The position numbers were made by a program, and so were the translations under genes. Below the pieces are notes generated by a model that saw only the letters and a list, made by a program, of their open reading frames with translations, did no database searches and was not told the origin of the DNA. Shown here in pieces: positions 27,113-36,663 of a stretch of DNA of 64,000 nt (the first letter of the stretch is position 1; the number at the start of each line of letters is the position of its first letter). Source of the DNA: DASRHT01 sp035293765 (GTDB taxonomy: Bacteria; Chloroflexota; Ktedonobacteria; Ktedonobacterales; Ktedonobacteraceae); contig DATGMF010000013.1 in assembly GCA_035293765.1 (NCBI GenBank), positions 23,047 to 87,046 on the forward strand, read 5' to 3'.

Positions 27113-28360
27113 TCACTGCTTTAGAGGGACGCTTCCTTCGAGATAGCGCCTGAGCAGATTGAGCGCCGCCAGCACAGCATAGCGTTTGTTATCGGAGCGA
27201 CTGGCACGCCAGCCGGGTCCCATGACGCTTGTAACGCCATCTGGCCCCTCAACGGCGATATGCATGGTGCCGACAGGCTTCTCTTCCTGCCTGTCAGGAC
27301 CAGCCACGCCTGTGACGCCGATGCCGAAATCGGCTCCGAAGCGCTCGCGTATCGCATGAGCCATAGCGCACGCGGTCTCCTCACTTACCGCGCCGTGCGC
27401 CTCCAGGACAGCACGCGGCACACCCATCTGCGCCTTCAGTTCGCTGCTATAGGCTACCACCCCTCCCACAAAATACGCTGAACTGCCCGGTACATCCGTG
27501 ATGGTGTTAGCAAGCTGCCCTCCGGTGAGCGATTCCATGACAGCCAATGTCATCTTACGCGCCAATAACTGCTCGCCCACGACGCTCGCCAATGTCTGCT
27601 TATCGGTGCCAAAGACATGATGATGGCCCAGCCTGCCGCGTGCCTGCGCCTCCATTTCCACCACCATGCGCTCGGCCTCTTCCCTGGTCTGCGCTTTGGC
27701 CGTGATGCGCACATCGACGGCATCATTCTTAGCATAGGTGGCAATAGTGGGATTATCGCTGCGCACCAGCATCCCCAATCGCTCTTCAACGGTGGACTCG
27801 CCCAGACCGGTGACACGCAGGATGCGCGTGAAGATCAGGCCGCCCAGATCATGAGCCAATCTGGGCACGACCTCTTCCTCCCACATGCGGTACATCTCTC
27901 TGGGGACTCCAGGCATGGCAACAATGATATGCTGGTCCTTCTCAACCCACCAGCCGGGCGCGGTCCCTATGGGATTGGGCAGACTCTGGGCGGAGGGAAT
28001 AAGGCTGGCCTGCTTGAGGTTGCGCTCAGGCATGGGCGCTCGCATATGGGCAAAGCGCGCCCGCAAAGTCGCCTCCAGATCAGGATCAACCTGCATGGTC
28101 TCTCCCAGCAGGGCGCTGATGGCCTCGCGGGCAAGATCGTCCTCGGTGGGACCCAATCCGCCCGTCATGATGATCAGATCGGAGCGTTGCCAGGCTCGCT
28201 GCAACGTCTCGACGATCCGCCCCAGGTTATCGCCGACCTGCGAGACGAAATAGAGATCGATGCCCAGGGTGGGCAGGCTCTGGGCCAGGAAGGTCGCATT
28301 GGTATCGGTAATATGCCCCAGCAATAGTTCGGTACCACAGGAAATAATTTCGGCGCGCAT
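27113..28360 (-). CDS. cinA: CinA family protein
   Basis: A 415-residue two-domain protein. The N-terminal MoCF-like domain has EIISCGTELLLGHITDTNATFLAQ and IIMTGGLGPTEDD; the C-terminal domain (SLTGGQLANTITDVPGSSAYFVGGVVAYS...GVTGVAGPDRQEEKPVGTMHIAV) is the PncC-type nicotinamide-nucleotide amidase. It recycles NMN to nicotinate mononucleotide and/or cleans ADP-ribose-type compounds. The start at 28360 follows GGAGG. Confidence 0.92.
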   Translation of the reverse strand: MRAEIISCGTELLLGHITDTNATFLAQSLPTLGIDLYFVSQVGDNLGRIVETLQRAWQRSDLIIMTGGLGPTEDDLAREAISALLGETMQVDPDLEATLRARFAHMRAPMPERNLKQASLIPSAQSLPNPIGTAPGWWVEKDQHIIVAMPGVPREMYRMWEEEVVPRLAHDLGGLIFTRILRVTGLGESTVEERLGMLVRSDNPTIATYAKNDAVDVRITAKAQTREEAERMVVEMEAQARGRLGHHHVFGTDKQTLASVVGEQLLARKMTLAVMESLTGGQLANTITDVPGSSAYFVGGVVAYSSELKAQMGVPRAVLEAHGAVSEETACAMAHAIRERFGADFGIGVTGVAGPDRQEEKPVGTMHIAVEGPDGVTSVMGPGWRASRSDNKRYAVLAALNLLRRYLEGSVPLKQ

Positions 28361-28460
28361 GAGTCCTCCAGGGAGCCGCAAATGCTCTTTTTCTGCTGTA
28401 ATGCTTGATAACTTATAGCTATCCGTCTTACGTACTCATATCATATCATATGAGCTATGG

Positions 28461-28506
28461 TATCAACATATTGTGGTAAAAACATTAGAAAATCAATATG
28501 TTGTGC
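28461..28506 (+). promoter_or_regulatory. Pair of NrdR-box-like sites upstream of the ribonucleotide reductase
   Basis: 28461-28476 (TATCAACATATTGTGG) and 28491-28506 (AATCAATATGTTGTGC) each match most of the known NrdR consensus acaCwAtATaTwGtgt. Their starts are 30 bp apart, three helical turns, close to the spacing known for paired NrdR boxes. They lie ~145 bp ahead of the gene, so repression by NrdR when dATP is high is likely. No nrdR gene is in the window. Confidence 0.7.
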
Positions 28507-28649
28507 CAAAAGGGTTGATTTCGCCGTTCTTTCCGAGTATACTGAGTTGCGGAGACCTCAAAACAGGCAACTATTTTGAAAACAACGTCTCAATGCAACA
28601 AACAATATTTCTCACGTCGACAAAAATGGAGCCAAGAAGGAGCTATAAC

Positions 28650-31600
28650 ATGTTAGAACAACAGGAGCGTCCCTCTTCACAGGATGCCGACTCCACTATG
28701 ACACAGTTGGAAGGGATTCGTCAAAAAGTCTTCATGGACCGGTACTCCTTGAAAGATGCTGCCGGGCAGCCGCTGGAGTTCTATCCCGAACAAACCTGGG
28801 CGCGGGTGGCGCGTGGCATTGCCGCGGTCGAGACGAGCGAGGAGAAACGGGCCGAGTGGGAGAAGCGTTTCTACGATGCGCTATCCGATTTTCAATTCGT
28901 GCCCGGTGGCCGCATCCTGGCAGGCGCGGGCACAGGACACCAGGTCACGTATTATAACTGCATGCCACCCGATCAGGAAGTGCTCACCGCCAATGGTTAT
29001 CGACCAATCTCTCAAGTAGCGGTTGGCGACCTTGTGGTGACGCATCGCAACCGCCTGCGTCCGGTATTACATAGATTTGAGCGCGAAACGTCGGAGCCGC
29101 TCTACATCATCCGTCCCAAGAAAATAGGCTACGACGAGTTGCGCCTGACCGGTGAGCACAAAGTATACATTATCCGCTCAGAATGGGTAAATAAGCACAA
29201 ATCGCGCGACGGACTACGCTTGCAACACGAGCCGGACTGGATACCTGCTAAGGATATTAAGCCGGGCGATTATGTCACCTTCGTATACTACGATGAGGAC
29301 CCTCCCCGTGTTGAGGCGTCTGAGCATGACATCGATCTACAATATTACTTTGAACATGACAATCTCAGGTGGGTGCAGATCGACGAAATTGCCGTCAAAG
29401 AGTATGCTGGCGTTGTGATGGATATCGAGGTTGAGGAAGACCACTCGTTCATCTCTGCTGGTGTCGTCGTCTCAAATTGTTTTGTCATACCTTCCCCCGA
29501 AGACAGTCGCCAGGGCATCCTCGACAATCTCAAGCTGATGACGGAGATCATGGCGCGCGGCGGCGGCGTCGGCATCAACCTCTCGACGTTGCGCCCGCGA
29601 GGCTCATATATTAAGACGGTGAACGGCACAGCCTCCGGTCCTTGCTCGTGGGCGCAATTGTATTCTGTGGCGACGGGGGATGTGATCCAGCAGGGGGGCT
29701 GCTTCGGCCCTGATGAGCGCATTGTGACGGATCGCGGCCTCATTCCGGCGAAAGAATTGGCAGATCGCCTGGACGCAGGCGAGGCCATTCAGGCTCAAAC
29801 CCATAAAGGACTGCGCCCCTTCACGTCTGTCTTCCGCAATGGGATTAAAGATCTCTATGAGGTGACCACGCTTCATGGATATCATGTGCGGGTGACGCTT
29901 GAGCATAAGATGGGTGTACTACGTAATGGGGAGATTGTTACAATCCCACTCCGGGACCTCAAAGAAGGGAATGAAATCCTGCTCCTTTTTGGCGAGGGAA
30001 ACAAAAGCGAGATCCATCCTGATCCAATTAGCTCCATTACATCTGTTGGAGCATCAAAGGTCTTCGACTTTGAGGTGGACGAAGTTCATCTACTCTCAGC
30101 AAATGGCATTTATACGTCCAATAGCAGGCGCGGCGCTTTAATGCTCATGCTCGATGACAACCATCCTGACATCGAAGAGTTCATTACTGTCAAGCGTACG
30201 CCCGGCAAAATCGAGCATGCCAACCTCTCCGTCTGCGTTTCCGACGCCTTCATGCAGGCGGTGAAGGATGATGCGGGCTGGAATCTGACCTGGCAGGGCG
30301 AGGTCAAGAAGACGGTGCGCGCTCGCGCCCTCTGGGACCTGATCTGCACCTCGGCCTGGGAATCAGCGGAACCCGGCGTGGTCTTTATTGATCGTTACAA
30401 TAAAGAATCAAATACCTGGTATTACGAGAATATTCGCTGCGTGAATCCATGCGGGGAGCAAGGATTGCCACCTTTTGGCGTGTGTAACCTGGGCGCGCTC
30501 AACCTGGCGGCTTTTGTGAAAAACGGTGAGATGGATTGGGAGCAGCTGGCGGAGAAGAGCAAGGTGGCGATGCGCTTCCTGGATAATGTGGTCGATGCCA
30601 ATGAGTACTTTATCGAGGAGAATGAGACGGCTCAGCTTGGCACACGGCGCACGGGACTGGGGACGATGGGGCTGGCCGATGCACTGATCAAGATGAAGAT
30701 CGCCTATGGCAGCGAAGAGTCTTTGCCGGTCATCGAGCGCATCTATGCGACGATCCGCGACGCCGCTTACGAAGCCTCCGCCGATATCGCGGAGGAAAAA
30801 GGCTCGTTCCCCCATTTTGACCGCGATAAATATATGCAGGGCAAATTTATCAAGCGACTGCCAAAGCATGTTCAGGAGAAGATTCGTCAGCAGGGCATTC
30901 GCAACGCGGTCTTGCTCACCCAGGCTCCAACCGGTACGACCAGCTTGCTGGCAGGCGTGAGCTCGGGCATTGAGCCGGTATACGATTTCGCGATGATTCG
31001 CCGCGACCGCACGGGCGAGCATATCCTGTATCACCCGCTGCTCCAGGAGTGGCGTGACAAGCACCCTAATGCATCAACACCCGCTTACTTCGTCTCATCA
31101 AAGGATTTGACGCCGGAGGAGCATGTACGCGTCCAGGCGATGGTACAACGCTACACCGATTCCAGCATTAGCAAAACGGTCAATGCCCCCAACGAGCACA
31201 CGGTTGAGCAGGTGGAGACGCTCTACCGCCTGGCCTACGAGATGGGCTGTAAAGGCGTCACCTACTACCGCGACGGCTCACGCGATGCCGTGCTGACACG
31301 CGTGGAAGATGAGAAGAAGGCAGCACAGCAACAGGCGCAGGAGACGCCGGTCATGCAGACGGTGGTCTCCGTCCAGCATGGCATCAAGCCGCGCCCGCCG
31401 GTGGTCCAGGGCTATACACGCCAGATCAGCGCGCCGGAAGGTAAGATCAACGTCACCATTAACAGCGACGATCAGGGGCCTCTGGAAGTTTTCGTTAACG
31501 TTGGTAAGGCTGGCAGCGATATTGCTGCTCTGGCTGAGGCGCTCGGTCGGCTGATCTCGCTCAATCTGCGCGTGCTCAGTCCGCTCTCGCAGACCGACAG

Positions 31601-31913
31601 GTTGCAGGAGATCGCGGAGAACCTCCGTGGCATTGGTGGCAGCCGCTCCATTGGCTTTGGTATGCAGCAGGTGCGCTCAATGCCCGATGCCGTGGCGCGC
31701 GCCCTCGAACTCCACCTGGAGCCGCTCCAACCGGCGGAAGACGAGTCTGCCGAGGCGAATAGTCATAGCAATGGCTACGATGACCCACCCGCACACAACG
31801 ATTTAAGCCGCTTGAGCGTTACCGGCAACCTCTGCCCCCAGTGCGGCTGCAACACGATGGTCTACGAGGAAGGATGCCGCAAATGCTATACGTGCGGGTA
31901 TAGCGAGTGTTAG
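28650..31913 (+). CDS. nrdJ: Adenosylcobalamin-dependent (class II) ribonucleotide reductase with two inteins
   Basis: Reduces ribonucleotides to deoxyribonucleotides. The 1087-codon gene encodes an extein of ~773 residues after removal of two inteins. Extein marks: FVPGGRILAGAG, YYN/CFVIPSPEDSR, GGGVGINLSTLRPRGS, VIQQGG/SRRGALMLMLD, NPCGEQGLPPFGVCNLGALNL, TAPTGTTSLLAGVSSGIEP-type segment (QAPTGTTSLLAG), and a C-terminal zinc ribbon with CPQCGC...EGCRKCYTCGYSEC typical of NrdJ. The start at 28650 follows AAGAAGGAG. Upstream NrdR-box-like sites suggest repression. It is a single-gene unit closed by a strong terminator. Confidence 0.95.
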   Translation: MLEQQERPSSQDADSTMTQLEGIRQKVFMDRYSLKDAAGQPLEFYPEQTWARVARGIAAVETSEEKRAEWEKRFYDALSDFQFVPGGRILAGAGTGHQVTYYNCMPPDQEVLTANGYRPISQVAVGDLVVTHRNRLRPVLHRFERETSEPLYIIRPKKIGYDELRLTGEHKVYIIRSEWVNKHKSRDGLRLQHEPDWIPAKDIKPGDYVTFVYYDEDPPRVEASEHDIDLQYYFEHDNLRWVQIDEIAVKEYAGVVMDIEVEEDHSFISAGVVVSNCFVIPSPEDSRQGILDNLKLMTEIMARGGGVGINLSTLRPRGSYIKTVNGTASGPCSWAQLYSVATGDVIQQGGCFGPDERIVTDRGLIPAKELADRLDAGEAIQAQTHKGLRPFTSVFRNGIKDLYEVTTLHGYHVRVTLEHKMGVLRNGEIVTIPLRDLKEGNEILLLFGEGNKSEIHPDPISSITSVGASKVFDFEVDEVHLLSANGIYTSNSRRGALMLMLDDNHPDIEEFITVKRTPGKIEHANLSVCVSDAFMQAVKDDAGWNLTWQGEVKKTVRARALWDLICTSAWESAEPGVVFIDRYNKESNTWYYENIRCVNPCGEQGLPPFGVCNLGALNLAAFVKNGEMDWEQLAEKSKVAMRFLDNVVDANEYFIEENETAQLGTRRTGLGTMGLADALIKMKIAYGSEESLPVIERIYATIRDAAYEASADIAEEKGSFPHFDRDKYMQGKFIKRLPKHVQEKIRQQGIRNAVLLTQAPTGTTSLLAGVSSGIEPVYDFAMIRRDRTGEHILYHPLLQEWRDKHPNASTPAYFVSSKDLTPEEHVRVQAMVQRYTDSSISKTVNAPNEHTVEQVETLYRLAYEMGCKGVTYYRDGSRDAVLTRVEDEKKAAQQQAQETPVMQTVVSVQHGIKPRPPVVQGYTRQISAPEGKINVTINSDDQGPLEVFVNVGKAGSDIAALAEALGRLISLNLRVLSPLSQTDRLQEIAENLRGIGGSRSIGFGMQQVRSMPDAVARALELHLEPLQPAEDESAEANSHSNGYDDPPAHNDLSRLSVTGNLCPQCGCNTMVYEEGCRKCYTCGYSEC
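28959..29477 (+). other. Mini-intein 1 in NrdJ (173 aa)
   Basis: Starts with Cys (CMPPDQEVLTANGYRPISQV, block A with the GDLVVTH-type block), has the block B-like TGEHKVYII, and ends with MDIEVEEDHSFISAGVVVSN before the +1 Cys (block F/G; the penultimate residue is Ser rather than the usual His). Removing it restores YYNCFVIPSPEDS. It is too short for a homing endonuclease domain, so it should splice but not home. Confidence 0.92.
29700..30122 (+). other. Mini-intein 2 in NrdJ (141 aa)
   Basis: Starts CFGPDERIVTDRGLIPAKEL, has block B-like VTLEHKMGVL, and ends VFDFEVDEVHLLSANGIYTSN before a +1 Ser. Excision joins VIQQGG to SRRGALMLML, the normal NrdJ sequence. It has no endonuclease domain and is close to the smallest functional inteins. 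Like intein 1 its penultimate residue is Ser. Confidence 0.92.
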
Positions 31914-31947
31914 ATTCGGACTAAGTTCTAAAACCTGATCTTACCTG

Positions 31948-31990
31948 AAAGGCTGTGGCGAAACCGTCTATTTCGCCACAGCCTTTCCCT
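31948..31990 (+). terminator. Intrinsic terminator after nrdJ
   Basis: A perfect 16-bp stem (31948-31963 with 31971-31986, AAAGGCTGTGGCGAAA and its complement) with a 7-nt loop, ending in a T-rich strand. It lies 34 nt after the nrdJ stop. Confidence 0.85.
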
Positions 31991-32021
31991 ATGCAGAACA
32001 TAGCTTTAAATAGTCTTTACC

Positions 32022-32050
32022 TTGTATAAAGAGCATTTTTATATTACTAT
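32022..32050 (+). promoter_or_regulatory. Probable promoter of the permease/amine oxidase unit
   Basis: TTGTAT (32022-32027), 17-bp spacer, TACTAT (32045-32050), in AT-rich sequence ~125 bp ahead of the permease start. Confidence 0.5.
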
Positions 32051-32173
32051 GTAAATAACGGTACATACCCAGGCTTCCCTCTTCGCCGTCTTTTATAGAT
32101 TTTCTCCGGTAAATTAGAGAGTTTTTTGCAAGCTGTCACCTGGAGCTCGTTCTTTCGGCACAAGGAGTCTCAG

Positions 32174-33634
32174 ATGTCCATCGAAGCGAAACCCCTTTCA
32201 GAACGCTCATCTACGCTACAGTCAAACGCGATTGGCCTCCCCGGCGTCCTGTTCCAGTCGGTCACCACGATGGCCCCAGCCGGAGCCGTCGCCTTTTCCC
32301 TCGGCGCTGCCATTCCTTTTACCGGAGGAGCATTGCCTCTGGCAGTATTGATAGCACTCATCGTTTGCCTGCTCGTCGCCCTCAACATTGCCTCTATGGC
32401 GAAACATTTGCCCTCGGCAGGCGGATTTTTTACCTATGTGAGCCGTGGACTGGGTCCGCAGATGGGGTGGCTTGTGGGATGGCTTTTTACGCTGACCTAC
32501 ATCCTGCTCCTGCCCCTGACGCTGCTGGTGCTGGGCTCGGTCACCGATGCATTTCTCTCCGGCACCTTTCATATCTCGTTTGGCTCAAATGGTTGGATCG
32601 TTTACGCCCTCATCTTTGCGGCAGTCGCTTTCCTCCTGACCTACTTCGGCATCAAAATCTCGGCGGATGCAGGCGTAGTGCTGGGAGCGATTGAAATCAG
32701 CATTTTTGTCGTGCTCTCCCTCTGGTTAATTATCCAGGCAGGCAGCGGCAATACCCTTGCCACTTTTAACCCGGCCTCCAGCCTGCAATCGGGCCTCGGC
32801 GGATGGCAGGGAGTGTTGTTTGGGATGCTCTTCGCCTTCCTGGCTTTCAGTGGCTTCGAGTCTTCAGCGACCCTGGGAGAGGAATCGCGCAATCCCAGAC
32901 GCATCGTCCCCCGCGCTATCCTGCTGGCGACGCTCTGCATCGGCATCTTCTATGTTTTTTGCGGCTACGCCGGCGTTGTCGGCTGGGGCCTCGCCAAAAT
33001 TACATCGTACCCCAACGACCAGAATCCCTGGGGCACGCTGGCGGCGAGAGCTTGGGGACCAGCCGCGTTCATCGCCATTCTCGCCATTCTCAATAGTGCG
33101 CTCGGCAATGCCAACGCCGGCATCAACGCGCTAGCACGCCAGCTCTACGCAATGGGGCGCATCAGGGCGTTTCCTGGCCTGCTAGGGCAGACGAATCGCT
33201 ATCACACTCCTGGTCGAGCCATCATCCTGGCTCTTATTGTAGGCACTATCCTCACACTCGTGGCCGGCCTCATCTACGGCCCTACCCTGGGCTTTGCCTT
33301 CCTCGGCTCCCTCTTAACCGTCCCGATACTGCTCGTCTACATGACAACCTGTTTAGCGGTACCGTTCTTTTATTTGAAAGAGCATCGCAGCGAGTTTACC
33401 GTACTACGCCACCTGATCCTTCCTGCGGTCCCATTCATCCTCCTGGCAATCGTGCTGTACTTCCAGTTTGTGCCACTACCGCCTGCACCGTTTATCCTGG
33501 TTGGCCCTCTTGATGCCGCCTGGCTTGTGCTGGGAATTATCATCGTTGCACTCCTCAGTTGGCGCACTCCTCAGATTCTTCAGCAAGGAGACACGCTTTT
33601 TGTCGCGGATAGTACAGAAAAAGAACTTGCCTGA
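32174..33634 (+). CDS. APC-family amino-acid/amine permease
   Basis: A 486-residue integral membrane protein with ~12 hydrophobic helices. It has the APC hallmark near the N-terminus (AIPFTGGALPLAVLIALIVCLLVALNIASMAKHLPSAGGFFTYVSRGLG) and FSGFESSATLGEESRNPRRIVPRAI in the middle. It is a secondary transporter for amino acids or polyamines/amines. The gene is followed 60 nt later by a copper amine oxidase, so its substrate may be an amine that the oxidase uses. The start at 32174 follows AAGGAG. Confidence 0.9.
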   Translation: MSIEAKPLSERSSTLQSNAIGLPGVLFQSVTTMAPAGAVAFSLGAAIPFTGGALPLAVLIALIVCLLVALNIASMAKHLPSAGGFFTYVSRGLGPQMGWLVGWLFTLTYILLLPLTLLVLGSVTDAFLSGTFHISFGSNGWIVYALIFAAVAFLLTYFGIKISADAGVVLGAIEISIFVVLSLWLIIQAGSGNTLATFNPASSLQSGLGGWQGVLFGMLFAFLAFSGFESSATLGEESRNPRRIVPRAILLATLCIGIFYVFCGYAGVVGWGLAKITSYPNDQNPWGTLAARAWGPAAFIAILAILNSALGNANAGINALARQLYAMGRIRAFPGLLGQTNRYHTPGRAIILALIVGTILTLVAGLIYGPTLGFAFLGSLLTVPILLVYMTTCLAVPFFYLKEHRSEFTVLRHLILPAVPFILLAIVLYFQFVPLPPAPFILVGPLDAAWLVLGIIIVALLSWRTPQILQQGDTLFVADSTEKELA

Positions 33635-33693
33635 AGAGACTGCTAAGTCCAGCAGTGTTGACGGCTTTCCGAGAGAAAGGGGTTAAAAAGAGT

Positions 33694-35664
33694 ATGGCAA
33701 TTGATAAAAGCAATGCATTACAGGCTGTCCAGCATCCGCTCGCCCCGCTTTCTGAAGACGAGATCAAACGCACGACATCGCTCCTCAGCTCATCCGGCAA
33801 AATTACGCCTCGCATGCGCATCATGGCCTACAGCCTGCATGAGCCTGCGAAAGAATCTGTCCTATCCGGCTTTGAGGACCAGCAGATTACGAGAACCGTA
33901 GATGTCGTTATTCGTGACCACGAGCGCAGGCTAACAGTGGAGGCGCAGGTTGCGCTGGATCAGGGAACCATCACTTCCTGGAACGAGCGGAGCGATATTC
34001 AGCCTGCACTGACATATCCAGAGGTTTTTGGGGCGATGGAGGCAGCATACGCTGATCCTGCCTTTCAACAGGCAATCGCCAGGCGAGGCATCGCCGATAT
34101 CAGCGCGGTTGCTCTCTTCCCCTGGACTACCGGACATTGGGGACCAGAAGACGACCCGGAGCAGGGACGCTTTATTTGCCTGCAAGCTACCCTGAGCCAG
34201 GGGTCGGAGGATAATTATTATGCGCGTCCCCTCGAAGGCATCAAGGTTACCGTCGAGCTGGATAGCATGACGGTCAGGGTCGATGATTTTGGCATCGTCC
34301 CCATTCCTGAGCGTTCGGGAAACTACACAGTCGCCGGTATTAGCGATCCCGCGAACGTCCCTCACTTTCCAAAGGGCCTGCGCACCGATCTCAAGCCGCT
34401 CGCAATCACGCAGCCGGAAGGGGTAAGCTTTCAGGTGGACGGCAACCGCGTAAGCTGGCAGAAGTGGCGCTTTCTGGTCGGCTTCACGCCGCGCGAGGGA
34501 CTGGTGCTGCACCTGCTGGAGTACTTCGATCAGGAGAGGTGGCGTCCCCTGCTCTACCGCGCCTCGCTTGACGAGATGTATGTGCCGTACGGGGATGCCA
34601 CTCCGACGCACAACTTTAAAAATGTCCTTGACACCGGAGAGGTCGGCATCGGCCTCCTGGCAAATAGCCTCGAACTGGGTTGCGACTGCCTGGGGGTTAT
34701 CCATTACTTCGATGCGTGGGTCAACGATGCCGAAGGGCAGCCAATTCTGATCAAAAACGCCATCTGCATGCACGAAGAGGACTATGGCCTTCTCTGGAAG
34801 CACCTTGAGTATAACCCCGACGGCTCAACGAGGGCCGAGGTGCGCCGGTCCCGCCGCCTGGTAATCTCCATGATTGCTACCGTAGGCAACTACGAATATG
34901 GCTTTTACTGGTACCTGTATCAAGACGGCTCTATCCAGTTCGAGGTTAAACTTACCGGCATCATCGCGCCCGCGGCCATCACACCAGGCGAGCAGCCAGT
35001 TTCAGGCACACTGGTCGCTCCCGGCCTCTACGGACCTAACCACCAGCATTACTTTAATGTCAGGCTCGACTGGATGCTTGATGGGCGGCAAAACTCGCTT
35101 GTTGAGGTCAACTGCGAGCCGTTGCCTCTGGGGCCGGAGAATCCACGCGGCAACGCCTGGATCGCCCGCGAAACCCTGCTTGCCACGGAGCATGAAGCGC
35201 AGCGTACCATCGAGCCCAGGACCTCACGCTACTGGAAAGTCATCAATCCGAACGCGCGCAACGCTCTCGGTCAGCCCGTTGCCTACAAACTGGTGCCTGG
35301 CTCAAACATATTCCCCCTCTTTCACGCAGACACCCCGCAATGGGAGCGCGGAGGATTTGTACGCTCCCACCTGTGGGGGACGCAGTACGACCCGAGAGAG
35401 CGGTTTGCAGGCGGCGACTATCCAAATCAGCGCAGAGGCGGGGACGGCCTGCCAGCATACGTTCAACAGAACCGGTCGCTGGTGAATACGAACGTCGTCA
35501 CCTGGTATACCTTCGGCTCGACTCATGTGCCGCGCTCGGAAGACTGGCCGGTGATGCCAGTGGAGACGGTCGGCTTTTCCTTGAAGCCGCTCAACTTCTT
35601 CGTCGGCAATCCCGCACTCGACGTGCCACCGCCTGCCGAACATTGCAACCACACCGGCGCGTAA
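33694..35664 (+). CDS. Copper amine oxidase
   Basis: A 656-residue topaquinone enzyme that deaminates primary amines to aldehyde, NH3 and H2O2. The self-processing Tyr is in TVGNYEYGFYW (Asn-Tyr-Glu-Tyr motif), the catalytic Asp in VIHYFDAWVND, and the copper His pair in GPNHQHYFNVRLD, with a third His expected in the C-terminal region. N-terminal PLSEDEIKRTTSLL matches the usual first domain. No signal peptide is seen, so it is probably cytosolic. The ATG at 33694 follows AAAGGGG; a GTG at 33655 is an alternative. Probably co-transcribed with the permease. Confidence 0.92.
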   Translation: MAIDKSNALQAVQHPLAPLSEDEIKRTTSLLSSSGKITPRMRIMAYSLHEPAKESVLSGFEDQQITRTVDVVIRDHERRLTVEAQVALDQGTITSWNERSDIQPALTYPEVFGAMEAAYADPAFQQAIARRGIADISAVALFPWTTGHWGPEDDPEQGRFICLQATLSQGSEDNYYARPLEGIKVTVELDSMTVRVDDFGIVPIPERSGNYTVAGISDPANVPHFPKGLRTDLKPLAITQPEGVSFQVDGNRVSWQKWRFLVGFTPREGLVLHLLEYFDQERWRPLLYRASLDEMYVPYGDATPTHNFKNVLDTGEVGIGLLANSLELGCDCLGVIHYFDAWVNDAEGQPILIKNAICMHEEDYGLLWKHLEYNPDGSTRAEVRRSRRLVISMIATVGNYEYGFYWYLYQDGSIQFEVKLTGIIAPAAITPGEQPVSGTLVAPGLYGPNHQHYFNVRLDWMLDGRQNSLVEVNCEPLPLGPENPRGNAWIARETLLATEHEAQRTIEPRTSRYWKVINPNARNALGQPVAYKLVPGSNIFPLFHADTPQWERGGFVRSHLWGTQYDPRERFAGGDYPNQRRGGDGLPAYVQQNRSLVNTNVVTWYTFGSTHVPRSEDWPVMPVETVGFSLKPLNFFVGNPALDVPPPAEHCNHTGA

Positions 35665-35766
35665 AGCCTGACCAGCTTCACATAAGGATGGCTGAGAAAA
35701 CATCGTGCTTTCTCAGGCATTGCCATTGCTACACTCCTCAATAAGCGGGAGGGCTACCCCTCATAA

Positions 35767-36663
35767 TTAAGAAAAGTGCATGCCGCTAAACCAGCCGCTG
35801 CCTTGCTGGCCGTCGTCTGGCTCGATCCAGGTAGCACGAATATGGAGGTAGTAGTCATCCGGTTTGTCAGGCGTTTTCAGCACGAAGAACAGGCCACGCC
35901 ACGGCTCCTGCTCCTCAACAGTGAAGCGCCAGGTATACCAGGCCATCGGCCCATCCGCGCCGGCCCCCGTCTGCGTCCAGCCTCCCTGCACCAACTGATC
36001 AGCATAATGCTTTGCCACCACATCAAGCGCCAGGTTGGTTTTCAGAGTCGCGCTCGTATGGACCTCATCAGAACCACTGCCTCCGCCACCACCCCTTTGT
36101 TGCGCCCCAGGCGGAGGAGACAGAGGAGGAATCATCTCAAACATCCTGTGGTGACGCTGATGAAGCATCATCTGGCGGCGATTCCTGGCCTGCTGAACGC
36201 ATGGATTCATTTCGCGGTCCAGAGAAAGGTTCAAACGCACATTCGTCGCTGCGCTTTGCAGTTGCTGCACATTTATGGTCAGCCCTGCAATATTAGACTC
36301 CCGGCAAAAGGTCATATGTGTGTAAGGGCCAATGTTGGTGTGCATGAATCCACCCTGCCGGTACGACTGCATATCTTCTGGCTCATTCCAGCCTTGAGCT
36401 GCGAGCTGCGTGCGGTAAAAGCTGGCAATTTCGTCCGGCTTGAGATCGCTTTCCAGCACAATTTCAACCTGTGTTTCACTACGGGCCAGCGTACCCAGCA
36501 CACGGCTTTGTTCAGGTACAGGTAGCTCAACGGGCAGATTCTCAGGGATTTTTCCAAGAAAGAGGCGAGGTTCGGCTACACGCGGGTCAGCCGCGTAGAT
36601 AAGCAGGCCAAGAGCAAGCTTTTCAAGCAGCTTGACCTCATCTGAAGTTGGATTTTCGCTCAT
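35767..36663 (-). CDS. Hypothetical protein with an internally duplicated domain
   Basis: A 298-residue protein I do not recognise. Two similar units are visible: ~residues 60-140 (LKPDEIASFYRTQLAAQGWNEP) and ~210-290 (LALDVVAKHYADQLVQGGWTQT), each followed by beta-rich sequence. They are joined by a His/Met/Pro/Gly-rich linker (NRRQMMLHQRHHRMFEMIPPLSPPPGAQQ plus a poly-Gly run). No signal peptide or membrane helix. Convergent with the amine oxidase gene. Role unknown. Confidence 0.75.
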   Translation of the reverse strand: MSENPTSDEVKLLEKLALGLLIYAADPRVAEPRLFLGKIPENLPVELPVPEQSRVLGTLARSETQVEIVLESDLKPDEIASFYRTQLAAQGWNEPEDMQSYRQGGFMHTNIGPYTHMTFCRESNIAGLTINVQQLQSAATNVRLNLSLDREMNPCVQQARNRRQMMLHQRHHRMFEMIPPLSPPPGAQQRGGGGGSGSDEVHTSATLKTNLALDVVAKHYADQLVQGGWTQTGAGADGPMAWYTWRFTVEEQEPWRGLFFVLKTPDKPDDYYLHIRATWIEPDDGQQGSGWFSGMHFS

